Positions 47,558 through 57,834 of a DNA stretch of 64,000 nucleotides are shown here, one piece after another. The notes below the pieces were generated by a model. That model was not told the DNA's origin. It did no database searches and saw only the letters and a program-made list of their open reading frames with translations. The DNA lies in NCBI RefSeq assembly GCF_046630445.1, contig NC_092339.1, forward strand, positions 311,859,501 to 311,923,500. The letters run 5' to 3'. A program made the translations under genes and the position numbers. Positions within the stretch are counted from its first letter, which is position 1. Each line of letters starts with the position of its first letter. The stretch comes from Rutidosis leptorrhynchoides (lineage: Eukaryota > Streptophyta > Magnoliopsida > Asterales > Asteraceae).

Positions 47558-48625
47558 CTAGTCATGGGTCATTAAATAATTACGTCCCCGAGCTGTACCC
47601 GCCGCCTTCTCCAACTTTTTAACATGATCGTTGTTCAAATCGGGGCACTCCGGCCTTCGGTGCCCTTCCTTACCACAATTGTAACAAGTGAGTTTGGTTA
47701 TATAAGGTGGGTTGGTGCAATCACGGGCCATATGCCCCTTTCGTCCACAATTGTGACAAGAATAACGAAATTCTCCGTGAACACTCTTCTTCACACTACC
47801 GACACTCTCGGTTGCACCCTTACCCTTCTTATTCGAATGACTAGTAGCTTCGAACTTCCTCTTGCCAAAAGTAAAGCCACTCTTTCTCAACAAGAGCGCC
47901 TCAAAACCCTTGGCCATATTGAACAACTCATCAAAACTCTTCACCACATTTACACTAATCTTCTCTTGATAACTATCGTTCAAAATTCGATAGAAGTCTT
48001 CATTCAAAATTTTATCATTCCCGATATACTCCGGGAAAAATTGGGTTTTGGATAAGAAAACGGATTTGAGAGTGTTCAAATCCATCAACCCTTGCCTCAA
48101 GGAACGTAACTCGTCCTTAAGCCTTGTAAGATCGGCCGAAGTTCGGTATTCGTCGAAAAATTCCGCCTTGAATTCATCCCAAGTGAATTCCATGCATTGT
48201 TCTTCACCATAAACTTGGATCTTTGTGGCCCACCACAACTTTGCCTCGCCCCTCAACATACTACACCCGTACCTTGTCTTCTTATTGAGAGGACATTCAC
48301 AAGTACGGAAGGCCCCCTCCATATCAGATATCCAACGGGCAATCTTAAGAAGATCTCGTTCACCTTCAAAGGTGGGAGGTTGAGAATCCTTCAAGTTCTT
48401 ATAGAAAAAGTTCCGTCTTCCCACATTATCTTCATGAAGAACGGCCTTAACTTGCTCCTTTACTACATTGATTAGTTGCTCGTCAATCGTATCTAGAAAC
48501 ATCTTCTTAACATCCTCGAGGCACTCCACCTTTTGACGTTTAAAGATGGCCTCAACCTTGGCCGTAAACTCGGCGTCCTCACTCGTACCTCCATTATCAT
48601 TTTCGGCTCCATTTCTCGTCTTCAT
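47558..48625 (-). CDS. T1 gag with two zinc knuckles
   Basis: Intact frame of 355 residues from MKTRNGAENDNGG (start at 48625, 376 bp from the primer site) to a TAG that is probably a mutated sense codon, because the frame goes on into protease. The capsid region has FEGERDLLKIARWISDMEGAF, LRGEAKLWW, FTWDEFKAEFFDEY and DLTRLKDELRSLRQG. Two zinc knuckles CHNCGRKGHMARDC and CYNCGKEGHRRPEC (both CX2CX4HX4C) bind RNA. It forms the virus-like particle core. It is the best-kept gene of the element. Confidence 0.9.
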   Translation of the reverse strand: MKTRNGAENDNGGTSEDAEFTAKVEAIFKRQKVECLEDVKKMFLDTIDEQLINVVKEQVKAVLHEDNVGRRNFFYKNLKDSQPPTFEGERDLLKIARWISDMEGAFRTCECPLNKKTRYGCSMLRGEAKLWWATKIQVYGEEQCMEFTWDEFKAEFFDEYRTSADLTRLKDELRSLRQGLMDLNTLKSVFLSKTQFFPEYIGNDKILNEDFYRILNDSYQEKISVNVVKSFDELFNMAKGFEALLLRKSGFTFGKRKFEATSHSNKKGKGATESVGSVKKSVHGEFRYSCHNCGRKGHMARDCTNPPYITKLTCYNCGKEGHRRPECPDLNNDHVKKLEKAAGTARGRNYLMTHD

Positions 48626-49000
48626 TTTATAAAACGAAATAGGTTAAACGACGAAACGAAAGGACTTAACACGTATGTATATATATATATATATACCACA
48701 CTACCCCATCTTGCTCAACAATCATCGTACATTGCTTGTTTGACACGATTTGAACCCGTAACAATGGTAACTAATCATTGTTACGCGAGCACGTCGCATT
48801 AACTTTCTAGTACAACGTCCATCTCGCTCGATGATTGCTAACACAACACATAAACAATTAGTGCAAGGTTAGTTCACATAAACCTAAGCACTAACACATC
48901 CCCGGTCCGACCCGTCTCCTACAAGTCTCACATAAAGCGCATATACAATAAAGTCTAAGTCTAGGCACCTATCTCAAGTCGCCTAAATCCCTTAGACCAT

Positions 49001-49012
49001 GCTCTGATACCA
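49001..49012 (-). other. T1 primer binding site
   Basis: The minus strand reads TGGTATCAGAGC two bases from the LTR end TTGTTACA. Confidence 0.9.
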
Positions 49013-49079
49013 CTTGTAACAACCCAACCTAAAATCCAACTGAAAACAGCAAACAAAAAAAAAATTTGTGTCAGAAGGG

Positions 49080-49116
49080 TGCGCCACGCGCACCACCTTA
49101 AGGTGCGCGACGCGCA
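49080..49116. promoter_or_regulatory. GC-rich hairpin near inner end of T1 LTR
   Basis: TGCGCCACGCGCACC, loop accttaa, GGTGCGCGACGCGCA: stems of 8 and 5 bp around a 2-nt mismatch. Confidence 0.5.
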
Positions 49117-49820
49117 GACTGCTCTAGCAGCTTCTATCCAATTTTGCCATTTTTCCAAAAAAGATCACCCACTTCCCAACGTATTTAGACGAAACGCTTT
49201 TCACAACATGTTATAATATGTAAAACTAACACATTCCAATAATAAAAAGAGTTTTACGACACCGGGCCCACATATGCCCAAATTTCGAGTTTCGTACAAA
49301 ATACAAGTTTCGACCAATTTAGTTTAAATTCCAAACGACACTAGAGCATGATGTTTGGGGGTTAAACTACCCAAATCTCAATCGAACTTCAAAAGCCATA
49401 CATCCAAAAGCTTCTCCTAACATAACAAAGCGGGATCACTAATCCAAACGAACGCCCTTACCCTTGTCCACACCGGAGCCTATAAAAAGGTAAACAATGA
49501 GAGGGTAAGCAAAACGCTTAGTGAATGCAATAATTATACATATACATATATAACCTACTTACTTGCAATCACTTATACAATACCGTATGCAAGCTAGCAA
49601 TTTGACAACTATGCAAACATTATGCATAAACCAAGATCCGCAATTCACAATAAGCTAGCGACACCACTAGCATATAGTTCACAATTACATATGCTAAAAT
49701 ACAAAATTCACACAACCACGGTTAACCGATCATACAGGGGAACGGTACTCGCGAAAGGCCGTCGGAGTTCATAACATCCGTTAGTGTTACTTAATCACCG
49801 CATAATCACTAATCCCCCGG

Positions 49821-50070
49821 GTGATGTCTTAAACACCGCGACTAACTCACCCCCATGACAATGTGGTGTCTTGAACACCGCGATAATTTCACATGTCAAT
49901 CAACCAATGAGTGGTGTCTTGAACACAATTCCACTCCCATGACAATGTGGTGTCTTAAACACCGCGATAATACCACACGTCAATCAAACCAATGAGTGGT
50001 GTCTTAAACACCGCGACAATACCACTCGTTACGTAGAATGTGGTGTCTTAAACACCGCGACAATACCACA
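49821..50070. repeat. minisatellite in T1 LTR
   Basis: Six units of the form (t)ggtgtcttaaacaccgcgaYaataccac, spaced about 25-60 bp, with ggtgt..acacc dyads inside each unit. Confidence 0.85.
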
Positions 50071-50934
50071 TTCATACTACACAAATAAATACATTATATA
50101 CGTACACGCATAATTATTCCACTCACCTTAACAATTCGGTGACGGTTTTATACTTCCACGAGCTTCAAGGCAAAGTACCTAATACAATAAGTACTCGATC
50201 AACGCACAATCTAGTTGGACTAAATACCAACAACTTACACATGTGCATTTAATGACTTAATGCATTAAATGCCCCATTTTCACCAAAACCGTCCACTAAA
50301 TGTCATGGCCACCACATATCATTAAAAGCTAGTGATTAAGGTCCAACAACACTAACTAATACGTAATTAGGGTATTTCATACCCATCTTTCTTAATTAGG
50401 TTAATTATTACCCATTTGACCACTTTAAGGTCAACACACCCATTTACTAAACATCTAGGTGTGCTAGTAATTAACTAACCAATTTAGGCTCATAAACCCC
50501 AATTAACACTTTGAAACCTTAGGTTAGTCATTCTTGAGTCATCATGGTTCAATCTTACCCATGAACAACTAAAATCACCAAATATGGGTTTTTTATTCTT
50601 CATTTACCCAAACCCTAACCCATACATAAATCAAAGTAAGGAAATCAAAGTTAGAACATACCACTATAATCAAAATGTAGCTAGAGAGGAGATAAACAAC
50701 TTTATAACTCGAGCTAAGACTCAAAACTAGCTCTTTCTTCCTTTGCTTGAGCTTTCTCACACAAGAATCTCACTCTCTCTCTAAAATTGAAGTGGATAGG
50801 ATAAGGCTGTTGGAATTGGAGTGAATGACACCCCAAGATCTGATCTACTGGCCTTAATTCGTCCACAAGTGAAATTACCAAAGAGCCTTTCAAAATATCT
50901 GATTAAAAGGAACAGAATCTGGCTACAGTGAACA

Positions 50935-50972
50935 GTGCGCCACGCACACCCTTATGTGTGCGCTGAGCGCAC
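50935..50972. promoter_or_regulatory. GC-rich hairpin near outer end of T1 LTR
   Basis: GTGCGC and CGCACAC pair with GTGTGCG and GCGCAC around loop ccttat, with a small internal bulge. The truncated 3' LTR keeps most of it (44055-44085). Confidence 0.5.
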
Positions 50973-51073
50973 CAAACTCAGATCAGTCTCTGACCTCTGT
51001 TTAAATACACAAGGTCATCCACACTTCATGTACCCTATTTACACTGCTGTATAATAATTATTCGGATCTTACA

Positions 51074-51870
51074 ACTCAACAAAATCATAAAGAATAAATA
51101 CGTACAAATAAAACTTACATTTAATGCATTAATAGTCGTATGGCAATTGATTTTGAATGTCGTTGAGATTCATATGCTATTGGATGTTGTTAATAAGATG
51201 ATAGTTCTCAAACATCAGAAATCGATTTGAAGAGAACTTGAGTGGCGGAACTGAATTTGAAGTTTGTATGGGTGGGGATTTGGTGGTGGATCGTATATTT
51301 GATTTTCAGAACCTTCATTAAGAGTTTGGGGAAGATGTTAAAACTGATTCAAACGGGTTTTGTTTCCAAGTCGTAAATCAGTAGGGACACGTGTAATTTT
51401 CTTTGATTAATTAGTATTAATCTAGATAATTCCTTAATTAACATGTCAACACACATGTTTAGGGGGTAATTAGCAGTTGAAAAATGGGATTAATTCCCTT
51501 AATTTATACATATGTATAGATAGATGTATTGGTTTTATGTAATAAAATGTAAAAATAAAAATAACATGTAGACTCTATAATAATTTGACACTAACATTTT
51601 GAGTTTGTGAGGTCAAATTGTGACCTTGCCATGTCATAAAGAGTTTTCACTTTTTAACCAAAATGTAACACCCTGAACTCAAACGTACATGTGCAGGCAT
51701 TTAAACAAGAGGCCGGAGTTGTAAAACATGTTTAATGTAACAACATACTTCGTACGACATTTCTAACAATGTATTATGGTTAGTTTACCTCAATTATGAT
51801 TGGGTGTATCATTGGTGGCGTATGAATATTTAATTTTATACATCACATTCAATTTCAGAGTGGCTCCGTG
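51074..51870. other. unassigned spacer between T1 and Athila
   Basis: AT-rich DNA with no ORF of interest. 'tgtaacaccctgaactc' at 51664 looks like the start of a gypsy LTR but nothing after it confirms one. It may be old repeat or host sequence. Confidence 0.4.
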
Positions 51871-52336
51871 TGATAATGCTAAAAACGAACATATATTTCA
51901 TAGCATTATTCCTCAAGAAAGACAAGGTTTTAGTTGCAATTGTCCTATTTACAAGTGATATTCGTTTAAATAATAAAAGGTGAAGACAAAAGACAGATTC
52001 GACGAATTGAAGACGCAAACGACCAAAAAGCTCAAAAGTACAAAATACAATCAATGAGGTTCCAATTATTGATAAGAAACGTCTCAAAATTACAAGAGTA
52101 CAAGATTCAAAACGAAAAGTACAAGATATTAAATTGTACGCAAGGACGTTCGAAAATCCAGAACCGGGACCAGAGTCAACTCTCAACGCTCGACGCAACG
52201 GACTAAAAATTACAAGTCAACTATGCATATGAATATAATATAATATATAATTAATTCTTAAAATTAATATATATATTATATTATATTTAAATAAACGTCG
52301 GCAGAAGAAAAGAACCAAAAGTGGCTCTCCCCAGCT

Positions 52337-52385
52337 GGCCATGCGATCGCATGGCCTGGAAGGCATAAATCCATGCGATCGCATG
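52337..52385. promoter_or_regulatory. paired palindrome module, locus 2 (Athila LTR promoter)
   Basis: GGCCATGCGATCGCATGGCC (52337-52356) and CATGCGATCGCATG (52372-52385), core gap 18 bp, centres 32 bp apart. The TATA box starts 25 bp after the second palindrome, the usual place for upstream promoter elements. Confidence 0.7.
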
Positions 52386-52409
52386 AGCCCCTTTTCCAGA
52401 TCACAGGCC

Positions 52410-52417
52410 TATAAAAA
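52410..52417 (+). promoter_or_regulatory. Athila LTR TATA box
   Basis: TATAAAAA in 'aggcctataaaaatcgagc', followed by a plausible start region around 52440. Confidence 0.6.
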
Positions 52418-53878
52418 TCGAGCTTTGGTGCACCATTTTACCATCCATAATATTAATCTCTCTATCTATATACGTAGTATATATTTATATTTTAATTTTA
52501 ATTTTAATTTTAATTTTAATTCTAATAATAAGGGTATGTTAGCGAATGTTGTAAGGGTGTAAGTCGAAATTCTGTCCGTGTAACGCTACGCTATTTTTAA
52601 TCATTGTAAGTTATGTTCAACCTTTTTAATTTAATGTCTCGTAGCTAAGTTATTATTATGGTTATTTAATCCGAAGTAATCATGATGTTGGGCTAAAAAT
52701 ATTAAAATTAGGTAATTGGGCTTTGTACCATAGTTGGGGTTTGGACAAAAGAACGACACTTGCGGAAATTAGACTATAGGCTATTAATGGGCTTTATATT
52801 TATTTAACTAAATGATAATTTGTTAATGTTAATATAAAGATTTACAATTGGACGTCCCTATAAATAACCATATACACTCGATCGGACACGATGGGCGGGG
52901 TATTTATATGTACGAATAATTGTTCATTTAACCGGACACGGGAATGGATTAATAGCCACTAGAATTATTAAAACAGGGGTGAAATTATGTACAAGGACAC
53001 TTGGCATAATTGATAACAAAGTATTAAAACCTTGGGTTACATTCAGTCGACATCCTGGTGCAATTATTAAACAAAGTATTAAAATCTTGTTACAGTTTAA
53101 GTCCCCAATTAGTTGGAATATTTAACTTCGGGTATAAGGATAATTTGACGAGGATACTCGCACTTTATATTTATGACTGATGGACTGTTATGGACAAAAA
53201 CCAGACGGACATATTAAATAATCCAGGATAAAGGACAATTAACCCATGGGTATAAAACTAAAATCAACACGTCAAACATCATGATTACGGAAGTTTAAAT
53301 AAGCATAATTCTTTTATTTCATATTTAATTTCCTTTATTTTATATTTAATTGCACTTCTAATTATCGCACTTTTATTTATTGTTATTGTATTTAATTGCA
53401 CTTTTAATTATCGTACTTTTTAATTATCGCAAGTTTATTTTATCGCACTTTTATTATTCGCAATTTCATTATCGTTATTTACTTTACGCTTTAAATTAAG
53501 TCTTTTATTTATTTAATATTTTACATTTTGTTTTAACTGTAACTAAAGTTTTTAAAATCGACAAACCGGTCATTAAACGGTAAAAACCCCCTTTTTATAA
53601 TAATAATATTACTTATATATATATTTGTATTTTTATAAATTTAAACTAATATAGCGTTAAGCTTTGTTTAAAGATTTTCCCTGTGGAACGAACCGGACTT
53701 ACTAAAAACTACACTACTGTACGATTAGGTACACTGCCTATAAGTGTTGTAGCAAGGTTTAAGTATATCCATTCTCTAAATAAATAAACATCTTGTGTAA
53801 AATTGTATCGTATTTAATAGTATTTCCTTGTAAAATATAAGCTATTTTATATACACATCGCAGAACATCAAGTATTTT

Positions 53879-53897
53879 TGGCGCCGCTGCCGGGGAA
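53879..53897 (+). other. Athila primer binding site (tRNA-Asp)
   Basis: TGGCGCCGCTGCCGGGGAA, eight bases after the LTR; complementary to the 3' end of plant tRNA-Asp with one mismatch (C for T at the ninth base). This site is characteristic of Athila. Confidence 0.9.
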
Positions 53898-55314
53898 CCA
53901 TCTATTTTAAAAGCCAGAAGCGCAACGCTAAAATATAAAAAATAAAAAAAAATTTCTTTTTAGTTTACTTTTATAAAAAAAAATACGCTTTTGTAAAAAT
54001 ACGTTTTAAATATTCAAAAATATAAAAACAAAACAAAAATATAAATATTTTTAAGAGTTTGTTAAATATATAAGTTATATAAAAGTTTCTTTATCTTTAT
54101 AAAAATATAAGTTTTATTTAATTTATATAAATATATTACATAAATATTTAAAACAGAAAAAATAAACACAGCAAAATAAAATAAAAAAAATTAAAAAAAC
54201 CAAATTCGGCCCGTACTGTAGCAGCCCAGTGTCTGGCCCGAAACCCTAGCCCATGCGATCGCATGGCTGGGTAACATAGGACTCATGTGATCGCATGAGC
54301 CCTTCTGACACGCCACATCTGATTCTCGTACAACATTTATTACGGATAATAATTATTATTATTTAACTTCAAACCCTAATTAGGGTTGTTTTTTTTTATT
54401 ATTTAGTTTTAGTTTTTATATTTAATTTGTGTTATTTAGTTTAATTAGTTTAATTAATTTATAAAATTAATAGTTTTATAAAATAAATAATATAAAAATA
54501 ATATTTTTATAAAAATTGTACTTTTTACAACTTTTAGTATATTTTTATATTTTATCCCTTTTAATTGTTTTAGCGTAACTTTTGTAATTTTTGCTCGTAT
54601 TTATTTTTAATTCATAGTTTTTGCCATAGTTATTTTTATTTCTAGATTTTTAGGCTTTGCCGTAAAATCCCTTAAGTGCTTTTTTCTTTAGACTAAGATA
54701 TAGGTGCTTTAGAATTTTGCGACGCCTTTTTAAGTTTTAGTACCTTTTTAAGATATTGCTATTTGAGATATAGATTTACTTGTAAGCTTTAATATTTTTT
54801 AGACGCCTTTTACCTATGTATCAATTATCATTTCAATTAGTTATCTCAATTTGCGATTATAATTTTAAGTTAGTGATAGTAATAAGGTTGGGTTAGTCAA
54901 GTATTTTTAAGTTTTATAAGTCACTCTTTTATTTTTCGACGCCTTTTTCAATTTTTTTTCTTTTTCGACCTTTTTCGACGCGCTCTTTTTCTTTCTTATT
55001 TCTCGCCATTCTAGTTTTAGTACATAGATTTTTATTCTACTTCTTATCTAAATTTCTTAAAATTACGAAAATTTATTTTAAGTGGTTAAATTGATAGACA
55101 TCAAAATTTTCTGGTTCGTAGTAATAGTTGGATTTGTACGTGGACCGGGTTATTGGAGCCAAACAGTCCTCAATTATATTGAGACCAAACGAATCCTGCC
55201 CCTCTGCTGCATCTTTTGGCTATTCGAAACGTGGGCAAAATCAAAAAAGTCTATTAATTAGATAACTTATATAATTTTTTCTTTCCTTTTAAAAACTAAT
55301 AGGATATTCAGTAA
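53898..55314 (+). other. Athila leader
   Basis: 1.4 kb AT-rich leader without genes. It contains palindrome module locus 3 (54251-54299). Confidence 0.7.
54251..54299. promoter_or_regulatory. paired palindrome module, locus 3 (Athila leader)
   Basis: CCATGCGATCGCATGG (54251-54266) and CTCATGTGATCGCATGAG (54282-54299), core gap again 18 bp. The second core has one C-to-T change in a CpG. Confidence 0.65.
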
Positions 55315-57189
55315 ATGCACCGAGCAAGACGTTCACCACCTTTTGTACGTTCACCACCTGTAACTAGATCAAGACATCTAGCAAATATTACCGCCGTTGA
55401 TTTTTCTTTAGAATCGTCATCCAGTCGACCAAGTACTCCAATTCAAATTTCCGATAATCCATTTTTTGAACCCGACCTCACAATTGAGAATCCGGAGAAT
55501 ATTCAGGGACGATTCATAGATCCGGAACCATTAAATTTTCCTCCGGAACCACCAATCATTCAAACAGAGATTGTTGAGGAACGAACCATTAAATCAGAAT
55601 CCTCTAGTGATTCGGATTCAACAAATTCAATTATGGAGAATCTGGAACCTTTAAGTATGGAAGACCGAATGAGAGCTAAACGCACTGGCCAAGGTCACGC
55701 AATTACTCATCCAGACATTAATGCGCCAGATTATGAAATCAAAGGACAAATTCTACATATGGTGACTAATCAATGCCAATTTAGTGGTGCACCGAAGGAA
55801 GATCCATATGAACATCTTCGTACCTTTAATAGGATCTGCACACTATTTAAAATAAGAGAAGTTGAGGATGAACAGATATATCTCATGTTATTTTCCTGGA
55901 CTTTAAAGGGAGAAGCCAAAGATTGGTTGGAATCGTTACCTGAAGGGGCGATCGATACATGGGACGTTTTAGTTGAAAAATTTCTTAAACAATTCTTTCC
56001 GGCATCTAAAGCCGTAAGACTTCAAGGAGAAATTGTTACATTCACACAGAAGCCAAATGAAACTCTATATGAGGCATGGACAAGATTTGGAAAGTTATTA
56101 AGAGGATGTCCGCAACATGGTTTAGATACCTGTCAAATAGTATAAATATTCTACCAAGGATGCGACATCAATGCAAGGAAAGACATAGATATTGCAGCTG
56201 GTGGTTCCATTATGAAGAAAACCGAAACTGATGCTTACAAAATTATTGATAACACTGCTTCCCACTCACATGAGTGGCACCAAGAAAAAGATATCGTTAG
56301 ATCATCTAAAGCAGCTAGAGCCGATTCTAGCCATGACTTAGACTCCATTTCCGCAAAGATAGATGCTGTGGAGAGACGAATGGAAAAGATGACTAAAGAT
56401 ATCCACTCAATACGAATTAGTTGTGAGCAGTGTGGAGGACCACATTTGACAAAAGATTATCTCAGTATTGAATTAACAATGGAACAAAGAGAGAATGTTT
56501 CATATCTAAACCAAAGGCCTGGAAATAATTATCAGAATAATTATCAACCGCCAAGACTGATTTACAATCAAAACCAGAATTATAACCGAAATATTCCATA
56601 CAACAACCAACAAGGTCCTAACAATCAACAAGTATCTAACAATACTTACAACTAGTAAAGACCTAATTTTCAAAACAAACCACCACAAACCGATGATAAA
56701 AAGCCGAATTTAGAAGATATGATGACGAAGCTAGTTGAAACTCAAATGCAGTTTTTCACATCTCAGAAACAAACGAATGAACAAAATGCTCAAGCATTTA
56801 GAAATCAACAAGCTTCTATTCAAAACTTGGAACAAGAAGTAAGTAACCTAGCAAGGTTAATAGGTGAAAGAAAACCGGGAAGTTTACCTAGTGATACAAA
56901 TGCTAACCCCCAGAATGAAACAGCTAAAGCCATTACCACAAGAAGTGGTACAACACTTAAACCATCTGAAATACCTGTAACTTCTGATGAAGCTATTCCT
57001 ACTCCACAAGAACCACAACCTAATCAAGATAAGGAAAAAGAACCGGTAGTTGAAAAGGTTAATGAAGATAACACAGTTAAGGATAAACCTTATGTTAAAC
57101 CATACCAACCACCACTTCCTTACCCGAGTAAAATGATGAAAGAGAAACTTGAAGTCGAGCAATCCAAATTCTTGGATATGTTTAAATAG
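55315..57189 (+). pseudogene. Athila gag
   Basis: Frame opened at MHRARRSPPFVRSPP. Residues about 115-275 form the capsid region: MEDRMRAKRTGQGHAITHP, QCQFSGAPKEDPYEHLRTF, FSWTLKGEAKDWLESLPEG, EKFLKQFFPASKAV, FTQKPNETLYEAWTRFGKLL. After the first stop (TAA, 56143) the same frame continues with ASHSHEWHQEKD and a zinc knuckle CEQCGGPHLTKDY in which the last Cys is Tyr. An Asn/Gln-rich part has TAG-TAA at 56653-56658, and TAG at 57187 ends the linker. Every stop fits one C-to-T change in CAA or CAG. Gag packages element RNA. Confidence 0.9.
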
Positions 57190-57834
57190 ATAAATGTAAA
57201 TCTTCCTTTCATTGATGTGATTTCAGGAATGCCTAGATATGCTAAATTCTTGAAAGATCTAATCTCAAATAGAAAGAAAATGAAAGAACTCTCGGCTGTT
57301 ACTATGAATGCTAATTGTTCAGCAGTGCTGTTGAATAAGATACCAGAAAAATTATCTGATCCAGGAAGTTTCACAATTCCATGTTTTCTGGGTAGTCTTA
57401 GTTCAATAGAAGCATTGGCAGACTTAGGTGCTAGTATAAATTTAATGCCGTATTCACTATACGCTAAACTAGACCTTGGAGAATTGAAACCAACAAGAAT
57501 AAGCATACAACTAGCCGATCAATCAATAAAATATCCTAGAGGGATAATGGAGAACATGCTAGTTAAAGTTGGTACTTTAGTATTTCCAGTAGATTTTGTT
57601 GTTCTGGACATGGAAGAAGATTCTCAAGTTCCTCTCATATTAGGAAGACCATTCTTAAACACGGCTAAAGCAATGATAGACGTGTTCGGTAAGAAACTGA
57701 CCCTAAGTATACAGGACGAGAGTGTTACCTTTTCAGTTGATAGAGCAATGCAACAACCGCAATCTGCAGATGATACATGTTATTATATTCAAACTATAGA
57801 TTCACATGCAGAATTATTAGAAGAATTTCCATAA
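57190..57834 (+). pseudogene. Athila aspartic protease
   Basis: Same frame as gag. The active site is ALADLGASINLMPYSLY, the DLGA variant usual in Athila, followed by VPLILGRPFLNTAKAMID (the ILGRPFL flap/second motif). The part before it (GMPRYAKFLKDLISNRKK) is the conserved lead-in. It ends at TAA 57832-57834, probably a mutated CAA. Confidence 0.88.

Larger units (their letters stand above)
44055..51073 (-). mobile_element. Ty3/gypsy chromovirus 'T1' (Tekay-like)
   Basis: Minus-strand element with full 5' LTR (49015-51073), primer site, intact gag, broken protease-RT-RNase H-integrase-chromodomain and PPT. Its 3' LTR is reduced to 132 bp (44055-44186), cut by the T2 junction. It has the standard chromovirus content with no extra ORFs between LTR and gag. 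Confidence 0.88.
49015..51073 (-). repeat. 5' LTR of T1
   Basis: 2059 bp, TGTAACAACCC ... GGATCTTACA on the plus strand. It contains a tandem minisatellite (49821-50070) and a GC-rich hairpin near each end (49080-49116 and 50935-50972), in otherwise AT-rich sequence. Confidence 0.88.
51871..53870 (+). repeat. 5' LTR of Athila
   Basis: 2000 bp, TGATAATGC ... GAACATCA, so TGAT/ATCA inverted ends. The 3' part equals 1-266. It contains the palindrome module (52337-52385), a TATA box (52410), short (aatttt)n repeats (52490-52520) and AT-rich 'attatcgcactttt' repeats (53380-53470). Confidence 0.88.

Noticed and set aside
49821..50070. CRISPR-like array
   Set aside because: Unit spacing is irregular, spacers are related to each other, and the array is inside an LTR of a plant element.
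51661..51680. start of another gypsy LTR (tgtaacaccctgaactc)
   Set aside because: No matching second LTR, primer site or PPT nearby.
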